Assembly: GCA_023091735.1 (NCBI GenBank) | Contig: JALKBU010000217.1 | Span: forward strand, 1-59,801 | DNA length: 59,801 nucleotides | Reading direction: 5' to 3' | From: Trichomonas tenax | Taxonomy: Eukaryota > Parabasalia > Trichomonadida > Trichomonadidae | Position numbers and translations under genes: made by a program | In this document: positions 20,412-28,834 of the stretch, one piece after another | Numbering within the stretch: position 1 is the first letter of the stretch | Layout: every line of letters begins with the position of its first letter | Notes under the pieces: generated by a model | The model's database searches: none | Seen by the model: only the letters and a program-made list of their open reading frames with translations | What the model was told of the DNA's origin: nothing

Positions 20412-21177
20412 TAACCATGCAGTCTAAACCAGAAAACAATTGAAAAGTAAACGGTGTCTTTTTTTCTGAGCTTTACATAACTAACGTTCGAACACTTCAG
20501 TATATAGCAAACACTTAACATACATAGATTGCGTTTGTCCCGGTGCCTTTCCTCCACTCTACCAATGATCTAAACGCGGAGTAGTCCGGTATTACCCACT
20601 TCTGCAGCACCAGTATTGTAAAATATGTAATCATCAAAAAATATTACGCAATTACCAATAAATTAAATACATGAACACACTCCAAAACAATAAAAAGAAA
20701 TATACCACTTACACATAACACCCATAAAGCTAAAAAATCATATTTCAATTATTTAAAATCAATGAATTATCGCGAATTAAATAAATATTCGAAGAAAAAA
20801 TACGATTTTTTATGTAGACAGAACAAAAATTTCGCAAAACAAAGATAAATTCGAAGGACATTAATGTTTCCCATTAAAAATAGCGGAAACACCCCAAACA
20901 GCGTCGAAAACGCCAATTTGTCGACAAAATCCAAAAAAATTACCAAATGTCCACGAATAAAAAAATAGAAAATTTTGGCGCCAACCAAAATTTTGTGAAT
21001 CGAAAATACCACAGAGTGTCTAATGCGAAATAATGGATTGAAAATTTAATTTTCAGAGGATGACGATTACAGAATTTATGATTTTTGGTAGTCAATATTT
21101 GAGAGTCTCTGTTCGGAATTTCAGACAGACTTTTTCAATAATTGAGGCTGACAAAAATCAAGAATTACGAAACAAGA
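20412..21177. other. AT-rich spacer with a small coding-like relic
   Basis: No full gene. The stretch 20515-20634 (minus) is described separately. The rest is AT-rich; a minus-strand open frame at 20767-21012 lacks an ATG start and is rich in Phe and Leu only because of T-rich sequence. Confidence 0.5.
20515..20634 (-). other. Possible 39-codon gene relic
   Basis: From an ATG at 20634 to a TAA at 20515 the minus strand reads a protein-like sequence beginning MITYFTILVLQKWVIPDYSA and ending in Cys. It is richer in GC than its flanks, which suggests a leftover exon-sized piece of a membrane-protein gene or a genuine microprotein. No homology is recognised and no Inr is present. Confidence 0.25.
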
Positions 21178-21840
21178 ATGAAGACGGCCAGCGATAGACG
21201 ACGACACCTTGCCCAGGCTATCAGGACACTCATCTCGCCGACGGAGATCTGCAAGTATCCGGAGGCCGTTCTCGCGACGAGGAACCAGAACGTCCTACAA
21301 TTGGATGATTTGATCAATCTGCGGCCAATCCTGCAGATGAAACCATCATATGATGATATATACAACATATGTGCCAATGACAGCGAGATTTCGCAGTTAT
21401 TCACCAAATATCCTCAGCCAGCGTTAAAATTGAACCTTAAAATGTCCCAGAAGGAGCTCATTGTCTCAGGGTTCGTCATTAAACCGAAGCCTGAGGGATT
21501 CAAGCCATTTGTCGCGACCGCTACTGGTAATAATGATTTCAAGATCCAAAACAAGGGAGATACGCTCCTGATTACGTTTGCGAGGGAAACAGACACGATC
21601 TCCTTCTGGAGGTCACTCCCTTACCTCAGATTCGAGGGCTCACAGCTGACAGCCATCGCGAACGTGACAAGCGTCAAAAGTTCACGCGGTAAGCAGAGGA
21701 GGTCCAGTGGAACGTATGAGAGAAAGACGAACGTCGAACAAGCCCAGGCAAAACCAAAGATTATTGTCGAAAAGAAGAACAACAAGAACATCCTCTGCAT
21801 TGAGCGAAGCTCCCAGAAGCCGCTCAGCATCACTGTTTAA
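21178..21840 (+). CDS. La-motif-like small basic protein (tentative)
   Basis: A 220-residue protein; I choose the ATG at 21178 (MKTASDRRRHLAQ) because the longer frame would begin with TTG. The first ~75 residues (AQAIRTLISPTEICKYPEAV, then LQLDDLINLRPILQMKP and YDDIYNICANDSEI) resemble a La motif, the winged-helix RNA-binding domain of LARP proteins, in spacing and in the run of hydrophobic positions. The key aromatic residues of classic La are not all present. The C-terminal third is basic and Gln/Lys-rich (SSRGKQRRSSGTYERKTN), as expected for nucleic-acid contact. An alternative is an unrelated trichomonad-specific winged-helix protein. Confidence 0.55.
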   Translation: MKTASDRRRHLAQAIRTLISPTEICKYPEAVLATRNQNVLQLDDLINLRPILQMKPSYDDIYNICANDSEISQLFTKYPQPALKLNLKMSQKELIVSGFVIKPKPEGFKPFVATATGNNDFKIQNKGDTLLITFARETDTISFWRSLPYLRFEGSQLTAIANVTSVKSSRGKQRRSSGTYERKTNVEQAQAKPKIIVEKKNNKNILCIERSSQKPLSITV

Positions 21841-21936
21841 TTTCCTGATTTTATATATATACCATGTTTATTATTTATTGATTTCTTTTAAAAAGTTATT
21901 ATTTACACAACAGCATTCTTTTTCTCCAAAAAAGAG

Positions 21937-21943
21937 TCATTTT
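21937..21943 (+). promoter_or_regulatory. Initiator-like TCATTTT before the USP gene
   Basis: TCATTTT fits the trichomonad Inr and its A lies 10 bases before the ATG at 21949. Confidence 0.6.
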
Positions 21944-21948
21944 GCATC

Positions 21949-22947
21949 ATGGGGAGTCAGTCCTCGTCGATTCCCTTCGAAGGGATGTTCCCCGAAACGA
22001 TCAAATTTGTCGCGTTCAACAACCTCGGCAACAGCTGCTACATGAACAGCATCCTTCAGTCGATCCTAAACTCGAAGTACTACGTCGAGTATTTCGAGCG
22101 CCTGAACCAGACTGTAAAAACGCTCAACCTCAGCGACGAGATAAAGTCCTCGCTCCTCAGCAACCTCCTTTGCATCTACAGGATGCGCAAAAGCCAGAAG
22201 GAGCAAATTCACGTTATTTCGCCGAAACTCTTCCACGAGAAACTCATCACGTCTGGCATTGGTTTCACGCGCGGAAGGCAGTCTGATGCCCACGAGCTTT
22301 ATGTCGCGCTTTTGGACAATTTTGATAACACGATTATGAAGATTAACGAAGAATTCCACCAGAACCTGCCTCTTTTCAGCTCCCTCTCGCAGTCAAAGAG
22401 TATATCGTACTCTCAATGCCTGTGCTGCGGCTCTGAGAGCGAATCTTCAGAGGAATTTGTTTCATTCTTTTTAGGGCTCAAAAATAAGACAAGTTTGACT
22501 GACAGATTGAGAGCCCTTCAGTCTCCAGAGTATTTATCCGGCACAGGAAAGCGTGAGTGCGAAGTTTGCAAAATATCTCAGGAAAAACGTGTGTTAACTA
22601 CATTTCCGAGCCTCCCCAACGTCCTCCTCTTCCAGATACAGCGCTTCGAGTACGACAAAGTCTACCAGCAGCTCAAGAAGCTGAAAAGCATTGTCCCGTT
22701 CCCGAGCGCACTGATGTTCCAGAGCAGGCAGTACAAGCTGTCTTCTGTCATCGTCCACATCGGGGAGAGCCTTGAATCAGGCCACTTCGTGTCGCTGCTG
22801 CGTGTTGACGATCGATGGGTCTTAGCAAACGACTCGAATCTCTTACTGATGTCCGAAGTTGACGTCGAAGAATACTTCGCGCGAGGAAAAGTCCCGGGGT
22901 TGTCTTTTACATCAAGCTATCTTCTGTTTTATGATTTTGTTCAGTAA
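21949..22947 (+). CDS. Ubiquitin carboxyl-terminal hydrolase (USP family, USP12/46-like)
   Basis: A 332-residue cysteine protease that removes ubiquitin from proteins. The Cys box is FNNLGNSCYMNSILQSIL with the nucleophile at Cys30. The Gln/Asp box is GRQSDAHELYVALLD. Two Cys pairs of the structural zinc ribbon follow (CLCC near 157-160 and CEVC near 203-206). The FQIQRFEYD strand precedes the His box SGHFVSLLRVDDRWVLANDS, where the catalytic His is near 278 and the Asp near 294. Nearly all of the protein is catalytic domain, as in USP12/46, with no extra targeting domain. The second residue is Gly (MGSQSSS), so N-myristoylation and membrane attachment are possible. Confidence 0.93.
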   Translation: MGSQSSSIPFEGMFPETIKFVAFNNLGNSCYMNSILQSILNSKYYVEYFERLNQTVKTLNLSDEIKSSLLSNLLCIYRMRKSQKEQIHVISPKLFHEKLITSGIGFTRGRQSDAHELYVALLDNFDNTIMKINEEFHQNLPLFSSLSQSKSISYSQCLCCGSESESSEEFVSFFLGLKNKTSLTDRLRALQSPEYLSGTGKRECEVCKISQEKRVLTTFPSLPNVLLFQIQRFEYDKVYQQLKKLKSIVPFPSALMFQSRQYKLSSVIVHIGESLESGHFVSLLRVDDRWVLANDSNLLLMSEVDVEEYFARGKVPGLSFTSSYLLFYDFVQ

Positions 22948-22968
22948 ATATTAATATTTATATATAAA

Positions 22969-25179
22969 TCACAGCTTATCAATAGTAAACTCTTTCGTCT
23001 TTTGACCGCCAGAGATGTAAGTCACCCTAACTCTGAGGCCGAATGGCTTTCCTTCGCCATCCATCACATAGACAACATCCGCTCTGCTCTGCTGCTCCTT
23101 GTAATCAGCTGGCGGGGAGTTTGGTCCTTGGAGCATCCATCCGACGGCAGCAGCATACTGCGCAGAGAACTGGATTGAGCTCTCTCTGAAGCAGTAAGCA
23201 ATCTGTAGCGCGTGTTGGCGTGGGTTTTTCTGGTTTGTGACGCGGCTGTATTTGACAAAGAAGTTGCCGCAATCGAAGACAACACCAGGAGGAAGCTGCT
23301 GCTGTGGCTGTTGCTGCTGTTGAACAGGTTGAGCTGGAGCTGATAAAAGAGAAAGAATATCGTTCTGCGGGGAAGTAGTTGGCTGCTGTGGCTTTGTGTC
23401 ATCTGATGACATAACAAGACCAAGCAAATCCTCATCATCATCCTTTGGGGCTTCGACCTTGACGAGCTTATCGTCACTAACTCCTGCGTCATCTGTTGCC
23501 AAAACGATGGCAGCAATTCCCCTCTCGAACATTCTGATTAATTCACCCGCTCTCTGTTGCACTTCTGTATCGTTGGAAGTCTGAAGCCTTGTGAATAGAG
23601 GCATGACTTCCTGTGCGACGCCAAGTCTGGCTGCTAACTTTCCGGCAGATGTCAACAAGTAGAGTTTCGTTTCTGTGCGCGTGTTTGGAAGCTCTGTGAG
23701 AACAGCAATGTGGGCAATCGATGCCTGGTTAGAGCCGTATTCGCCGACGACGAATGCGGCTGCTTGAAGAAGAGGCTGTGTCGAGTTAGCATCCTGCAAC
23801 ACTGCTGTAAGGAGCTCAAGAGCGAAGGAGCGTTCCGCTGTCTGTCCGACGAATTCGCAGAAGGAGGAGAGAAGCTCTGTGCCGACATACTCTCCAGACT
23901 CGTGAAGGAGATCGAGCGCCGTCTTAATGAACCATCTGTCGTTTGCCTTGAACTTCATCGCAGCCTGGTAAACTTTAGAGACAATGTCAGCTCTGAAATC
24001 AGCGTCGGCGAGACGGACGTATCCCAATATTTCAGGAATCAATGTCTCCGCGTTTGTTTCATCAATGAGTGCACTGATAACAGAAAGCGCGCGGCGGCGG
24101 ATTGATGGGTCGTCGTTGCCGAGGCACTTCGCAACACACGACTTGTAGCGTTGCAGCGCCATTGCGTCGGTCTTTCCCTTGAGTGGACGCGCGAGAACTC
24201 TGTCGAAAGCACAGAGGGCAGAATAAAGGGCGTTTGGATCGTTGAGTGAGAGAAGACGGCCAATTGAGTTGAACGCGAGGCCGCATGTTGACTGTGATTG
24301 CGAAACTGTTGCGACTGTCTCTGCGATTTCGTAGATAATTGATCTTCCGACATTTGACGATAGATCTGATTTGTTGATGATTGTCTGGAGGACGCTCTCT
24401 GTCTCATCCGCCTTCCTGTGGAGGAGAGTGAGTGCGCGAAGTGTTTTCATTTGCATAAATGGATCACAGTAGTTTTCTGTTGCGTATTCCGGCCTCAGTC
24501 TTCCTGTGACGAGGTTTTTGAGTATTTTCGTGAGTGGAGAAGCGAACTGCGCCCACGCGCGGGACAACTTTGGATTAATTGTAAGCATTTCGATGACGAG
24601 ATTTAATCCAGATATAACAATTCCGTGCGATGCATTGTTGAGGAGAGATTGAACCGAATTCTTGAAAGATTCACATAATTCCGGATTTTTGCGGACAATT
24701 CTGACAGCAGCCATTCCTGCCCTCTTCAGAACGAACGCCGGTGTCCCGTTCATCAGCTTCTGGACATCGGAAACGACCGAAGTGCAGATTTCGGCGGAAG
24801 CATTATTTGCGATGTACCCCAACGCGAGAGCCTGGACGTATGCATTCCTGCTCTGGAGATCCTTAAGCAGCGTCTGCGTCACAAGCACGTTCATGTCGTC
24901 CTCTGCGTCCAGCAGCTGTGCGGCTGCGATGTATCCGACCCTCTTGTAGCTGAAGGCCTCATCTGACATCAGGTTGATTACCTCTGTGTTTCCCCACTGC
25001 ACGCTGTGGCCGAGGAGGTCGAGGAACATCAGTTTCGAGACAATCACCGGCCTCTGGTGCTGCTCGCAGACTTTGAGGTTCGCGCGGATCTTCGCCTGCT
25101 CCGTGGCGATGATGTACTTCTCCTGCTCGATCGTGTTCGCCATCCTGAGCGAGCTGATGAAATCGTTCAGCGACTGCAT
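22969..25179 (-). CDS. AP-1 complex gamma subunit (gamma-adaptin)
   Basis: A 736-residue large adaptin subunit of the clathrin adaptor AP-1, which acts at the trans-Golgi network and endosomes. The N-terminal ~590 residues are the adaptin helical trunk (RVGYIAAAQLLDAEDDMNVL, LALGYIANNASAEIC, FVLKRAGMAAVRIVRKNPEL). A hinge rich in Asp and then Gln follows (QPVQQQQQPQQQLPPG near 615-632), and the last ~105 residues form the ear domain (VVFDCGNFFVKYSRVTNQKN onward). The order and length match gamma rather than alpha or delta subunits, although the family distinction rests on similarity by eye. Its start is 106 bp from the divergent start at 25286, so the two genes share a promoter region. Confidence 0.9.
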   Translation of the reverse strand: MQSLNDFISSLRMANTIEQEKYIIATEQAKIRANLKVCEQHQRPVIVSKLMFLDLLGHSVQWGNTEVINLMSDEAFSYKRVGYIAAAQLLDAEDDMNVLVTQTLLKDLQSRNAYVQALALGYIANNASAEICTSVVSDVQKLMNGTPAFVLKRAGMAAVRIVRKNPELCESFKNSVQSLLNNASHGIVISGLNLVIEMLTINPKLSRAWAQFASPLTKILKNLVTGRLRPEYATENYCDPFMQMKTLRALTLLHRKADETESVLQTIINKSDLSSNVGRSIIYEIAETVATVSQSQSTCGLAFNSIGRLLSLNDPNALYSALCAFDRVLARPLKGKTDAMALQRYKSCVAKCLGNDDPSIRRRALSVISALIDETNAETLIPEILGYVRLADADFRADIVSKVYQAAMKFKANDRWFIKTALDLLHESGEYVGTELLSSFCEFVGQTAERSFALELLTAVLQDANSTQPLLQAAAFVVGEYGSNQASIAHIAVLTELPNTRTETKLYLLTSAGKLAARLGVAQEVMPLFTRLQTSNDTEVQQRAGELIRMFERGIAAIVLATDDAGVSDDKLVKVEAPKDDDEDLLGLVMSSDDTKPQQPTTSPQNDILSLLSAPAQPVQQQQQPQQQLPPGVVFDCGNFFVKYSRVTNQKNPRQHALQIAYCFRESSIQFSAQYAAAVGWMLQGPNSPPADYKEQQSRADVVYVMDGEGKPFGLRVRVTYISGGQKTKEFTIDKL

Positions 25180-25185
25180 TCACAA

Positions 25186-25192
25186 AGAGTGA
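25186..25192 (-). promoter_or_regulatory. Initiator-like TCACTCT before AP-1 gamma
   Basis: TCACTCT on the minus strand fits TCA-Py-T closely; its A lies about 11 bases before the ATG at 25179. Confidence 0.5.
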
Positions 25193-25285
25193 CTTTTAAA
25201 AGTGAAAATTTTTGGAAAACAGGATTTTCTTTTTGGGGATATTTTAGAAATTATGTTTTTGCTCAAAAAAAAATTTTGTAAATTT

Positions 25286-26434
25286 ATGGAGGAGTTGTTG
25301 AATGGCGCCACGCAGACGTCATGCAGCGTCAAGTACAGCTACCCGCTGACGTCCTTCCCGGCGGAGGGCGGCAAGTTCAAGCTCTTCTGCATCGACGAAG
25401 GAGTCGGCAAAATACAAATCTCTGACGAGGAAATAAAGCGAGAGGAGGAGTACAAGCCGAAGCAGAAGGTCACAATAATGCTGGAGTCAATAGAGCCGGA
25501 TATGGATTCGAAAACAAAGAAAGATTTGAGAACAATTTTTAATACAGTCATGGAAGGAATGGAAATATACTATCCGAAGAAGAAGATAGAGCTCACTGTT
25601 GTGATAGATGTCACTGAAAATGGATATATTTTACTGAATGAGTCCTCCGCCCAAATAACGGACAGAAAGTTCTCGTCAATGCGCTCCCAAAAGTCGGTAA
25701 ACATCACGGATTACATCAATCAGTGCGTCGAGGATAAGCCGGACCCGAAAAGATGTTGCTCAGGAAAACCAGATTGTGATACACCCGCGTACATAGTTCC
25801 ACACTACCTCGTTGTGCTTGCGAGGGTCATGGAGAAGTTCCCTGAGGAGTCACCTGCGTCTTTGAAACGCTTAGTAAAAGTCTCGATGGAAGATCCCGAA
25901 GCGCAGTGTCTGTGCTGTGTAGCTTGCAACTCGGACTACATTGGTATTGAGCAGAAAGCTAACTGTGCCAAAATTGTCGCAGAGCCAAAACTCGGACTTC
26001 CACCAAGAGAATTTCAGCCATTATCTGATGAGGAGCTCCACAACAAGAGGAAGCTGCCTGTTGGCATCGGAAGGGGCATGAACAAGCCATATTCTTTCTC
26101 CCTGAATCTCCAGAACTCTCCATACAGAAGCGTTTTGGAGCCAGTAAAACCCGCAGAAAAACCGTTCCTTAGGCCGCGTTCATCAACAGCGCCACGCGTC
26201 CCTGAGTGGGCGGAAAGACTTTCGTCACGCTCACCAGTTGAACCGCAGCGCATGAGCAGGCCACGCTCCTCTCTCCAGCGTCCTGAGACACCAAAATTCC
26301 CAACTTACACTCCAGGAATTCCACAGTCTCAGATTCTTGCCAGAAAGATATACGGCGTTCCTCACGTGAATCTGAAGTATTTGGAGCCCGCAAGCAAGAA
26401 GAAACCTCGCAAGCAGGCAAAGAAAAATGAATAA
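25286..26434 (+). CDS. Unassigned protein with cysteine-rich middle and proline/arginine-rich basic tail
   Basis: About 382 residues from the ATG at 25286 (MEELLNGATQTSC). The frame is open further upstream to a GTG and an ATG at 25253, but that extension is low-complexity. The first 130 residues look like a compact mixed domain (YSYPLTSFPAEGGKFKLF, ELTVVIDVTENGYILLNES). Two Cys clusters follow (RCCSGKPDCD and CLCCVACNSD). The last ~130 residues are disordered, rich in Pro, Arg and Ser, and end with KKKPRKQAKKN. I do not recognise the family. The gene is divergent from AP-1 gamma and convergent with the STPGR gene. Confidence 0.65.
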   Translation: MEELLNGATQTSCSVKYSYPLTSFPAEGGKFKLFCIDEGVGKIQISDEEIKREEEYKPKQKVTIMLESIEPDMDSKTKKDLRTIFNTVMEGMEIYYPKKKIELTVVIDVTENGYILLNESSAQITDRKFSSMRSQKSVNITDYINQCVEDKPDPKRCCSGKPDCDTPAYIVPHYLVVLARVMEKFPEESPASLKRLVKVSMEDPEAQCLCCVACNSDYIGIEQKANCAKIVAEPKLGLPPREFQPLSDEELHNKRKLPVGIGRGMNKPYSFSLNLQNSPYRSVLEPVKPAEKPFLRPRSSTAPRVPEWAERLSSRSPVEPQRMSRPRSSLQRPETPKFPTYTPGIPQSQILARKIYGVPHVNLKYLEPASKKKPRKQAKKNE

Positions 26435-26473
26435 AAAAATGTTGTTAGATGAAAAAACAAACATAAAAAAAAT

Positions 26474-27454
26474 TTAGTCATTATTTGCTGCCTGTTGTTT
26501 GCGGGCTTCCTTTTCTTCCGAGAAAATATCGTATATGAACTGAATTGGGTCTTCCGGCTTGTTGATGAGGACGTACTCCATGATCTCGTTGACAACAAAC
26601 TTCAACTGTGGATGTGATGCGATGTATCTGAAAACTTCCCCCTCGTCCATGGATGGGTCAATCGGGAATACAAATTGTGCCACACCAATGAGCTTTCCCT
26701 TGGGAACCTCTGGTGGGTCGTTCTTCCTCCTGCGTTTATTTCTAACCTTGCTTCCAATTGTAAATTTCGGCTGAACTGCCAACTGAGCATCAAAGTTTGG
26801 ATTGTAGTGCCCAGGCCCTGGAGTGCTTGATCCTGGGAAATGATCCATATTTCTGTTAGTTTTGCTGACATAAGCGGGTTTTGTCTGATCAAATACAGGA
26901 TTATAGTATCCTGGACCAGGAGCAGTCTCGATGAGGCTCCTCTCGGCGCGAATCGGCTCTATTTTGTGTCCCTTCGAAGTTAACGTAGAGGGAGGATTGA
27001 AAGATGGGCCAGGAATATCTTTATCAAACGAGAAATATTCCTGGTGGCTTGTTTTCGGAATGGTTGGACCCGCCATTGACGGAAAAACTCGATGGTTGAT
27101 AAAATCAATATGCGCAGTGTCACCCTTCCTTGTTTTTTCTTGATATTTCGATATCTGGTGTGGAATCTTCCTCGATTCTCCAGGATCTGCTGGATCGTAA
27201 TGACCAGGTCCGGGAGTTTGATCTGGGAAAACTGTTTTTGGCCTGCTGCATCCTATCGCTATCTTCGGGGCGTCCTTTCCGAAGTTGCTGATGTTGCAGA
27301 TCATCATTTCTCCAGCCGGGCGACGATATGCGAGCAAAGAAAGCGTATTCCGCTTCATTGTCTTCGGCGTCTTCGTCGGCGATATCGGCTTCGGTTTCAA
27401 GTCGGTGACTGGAGCGGTCTTAGCGAGCGGTGGTTGACTCCAGTTGCCTTTCAT
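26474..27454 (-). CDS. STPGR (SHIPPO) repeat protein with C-terminal RIIa-like helix pair
   Basis: About 326 residues if translation starts at the ATG at 27454 (MKGNWSQPPLAKTAP). The longer frame to 27598 begins with TTG, and an Inr (27480-27486) lies between the two. At least four sperm-tail PG-rich repeats are visible: TPGPGHYDPADPG, IPGPSFNPPS, APGPGYYNPVF and TPGPGHYNPNF. Such proteins sit on axonemal or cortical microtubules. The C-terminus (FRYIASHPQLKFVVNEIMEY then VLINKPEDPIQFIYDIF) resembles the RIIa/DPY-30 dimerisation fold. A flagellar or axostyle role is likely in a trichomonad but is inferred. Confidence 0.85.
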   Translation of the reverse strand: MKGNWSQPPLAKTAPVTDLKPKPISPTKTPKTMKRNTLSLLAYRRPAGEMMICNISNFGKDAPKIAIGCSRPKTVFPDQTPGPGHYDPADPGESRKIPHQISKYQEKTRKGDTAHIDFINHRVFPSMAGPTIPKTSHQEYFSFDKDIPGPSFNPPSTLTSKGHKIEPIRAERSLIETAPGPGYYNPVFDQTKPAYVSKTNRNMDHFPGSSTPGPGHYNPNFDAQLAVQPKFTIGSKVRNKRRRKNDPPEVPKGKLIGVAQFVFPIDPSMDEGEVFRYIASHPQLKFVVNEIMEYVLINKPEDPIQFIYDIFSEEKEARKQQAANND

Positions 27455-27479
27455 TGGCAAAAAAACGTATTTATTTTGA

Positions 27480-27486
27480 AAAGTGA
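27480..27486 (-). promoter_or_regulatory. Initiator-like TCACTTT that supports the start at 27454
   Basis: TCACTTT on the minus strand puts transcription start near 27484, leaving a ~30-base 5' UTR to the ATG at 27454 and excluding the upstream in-frame codons from the mRNA. Confidence 0.5.
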
Positions 27487-27796
27487 CGCGCATAATGATG
27501 ACTATTTTCTCCACCTTCTTTCTGCCCTCCATCAGACAGTAGTGACGGTTATGGGCTGGTACTGAAGTATTTGAATTGATTACATAACTGTGATTCAATA
27601 TGATTTGTTGTAATTGGGAAGTAATGTTAAACTATTCAAAGCATTAATCAATACACAGTCTCAGCATCTTGTATTTACCTTATAAATCACATAAGAACTA
27701 CTTTTTGCTTCACACGAAATAAGGTTATATGAGCCCCTGTATATTTTTATCTGACCCTATTTAGATTATTGATCGGTTTTCACAGAATAATAAATA
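27487..27796. other. Divergent promoter region between the STPGR and MDH-like genes
   Basis: About 310 bp of AT-rich DNA. A TCACAGA lies 22 bp before the MDH-like ATG, but it fits the Inr poorly. No repeat or RNA gene is seen. Confidence 0.5.
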
Positions 27797-28798
27797 ATGT
27801 CGCAACCCCTTCATGTTCTCATCACCGGCGCCGCGGGACAGATTGGCTACGTCCTCGCGTTCAGGATTGCTAACGGCGACCTCTTCGGCGACAAAGATGT
27901 CGTCCTCCATCTTCTCGAAATCTCACCGGCGATGAAGGCGCTCGAAGCCGTCGTCATGGAACTCCACGATTGCACCTTCCCTCACCTCGTAGACGTCATT
28001 GGCACTAGTGACGTCCAAGAAGCTTTCAAGGATATCGATGTCGCCTTCCTCGTCGGCTCCTTCCCGAAGAAACCAACAACGAAGCTCGTAGACTACTTCC
28101 AGAGGAATGCTGCCATCTTTTCGGAGCACGGAAGGGCGCTCTCTGACTATGCGAAACCAACAGTCAAGGTTCTCGTCATCGGAATGCCAACAAACACAAA
28201 CGCGCTCATCGCTATGACATCCGCCGTCAATCTCGGCCCGAAGAACTTTTGCGCTATGACAAGATTGGACCACAACAGAGCAGTTTACTCGATTGCACAG
28301 AAGTTAGGCGTCCGCCACAGCAAAGTTTACAACGTCGTCATCTGGGGAAATAGATCTTCCAGCCAGATACCGGACGTCTCAAATGCAGAATACGAAGACG
28401 CAACTGGCAGGCACCACATTCTCGAGAAGGTGTCCGCTGAGTACGTCAATACCGAATTTAGTGCTGAATTAGCACAGCGTGGAAATAAAGTCACAATGAT
28501 GAGAGGAGCGTCGAGCGCTGCTTCTGCAGCTACTGCAGCCATCCAGTGTATGCGCGACTGGCTCTACGGAACACCAGAAAATAACTTCGTTTCTATGTCA
28601 ATTCCTGTGCCTGAAAGCTCACCATACGGCATCAAGCCAGGAATCTTCTTCTCATTACCATGCACAGTAGATAAAGAAGGAAATATCCATGTTGTTGAGG
28701 GACTTCAGATGGACGAGAATACACTTCAGCAGATAAAGCATCAAGAGGCCGAAATTCTTAACGAATTGGCTATTCTTCAGTCTCAAGAGGAAGAGTAA
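27797..28798 (+). CDS. Cytosolic malate-dehydrogenase homologue, probably a pseudoenzyme or altered enzyme
   Basis: A 333-residue protein matching cytosolic MDH over its full length. The NAD loop is intact (ITGAAGQIGYVLAF), and LDHNRA and the closing GIKPGIFFSLPC region are present. Key catalytic positions are changed. The histidine expected in the WGNHSS motif is Arg (IWGNRSSSQIPDV). In the substrate loop the usual arginines of PRREGMER are replaced (FPKKPTTKLVDYF), so the second substrate Arg is Leu. The usual Asp of LLDI is Glu (LLEI). The fold and NAD pocket seem kept, the reaction probably not. In trichomonads MDH is known to have evolved into LDH by loop changes, but loss of the catalytic His would not fit an LDH. 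The gene has GC-rich third positions and no frame damage. Confidence 0.9.
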   Translation: MSQPLHVLITGAAGQIGYVLAFRIANGDLFGDKDVVLHLLEISPAMKALEAVVMELHDCTFPHLVDVIGTSDVQEAFKDIDVAFLVGSFPKKPTTKLVDYFQRNAAIFSEHGRALSDYAKPTVKVLVIGMPTNTNALIAMTSAVNLGPKNFCAMTRLDHNRAVYSIAQKLGVRHSKVYNVVIWGNRSSSQIPDVSNAEYEDATGRHHILEKVSAEYVNTEFSAELAQRGNKVTMMRGASSAASAATAAIQCMRDWLYGTPENNFVSMSIPVPESSPYGIKPGIFFSLPCTVDKEGNIHVVEGLQMDENTLQQIKHQEAEILNELAILQSQEEE

Positions 28799-28834
28799 TT
28801 GTCTAATAATATATTCTAAAGCTTTAGTCAATTT

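Noticed and set aside
20530..20610. tRNA-like GC island
   Set aside because: No acceptor stem or T-loop GTTC motif could be found; it reads as a coding-like relic on the minus strand.
20767..21012. 81-codon minus-strand hydrophobic frame
   Set aside because: Starts at GTG, Phe/Leu-rich from T-runs, no recognisable feature.
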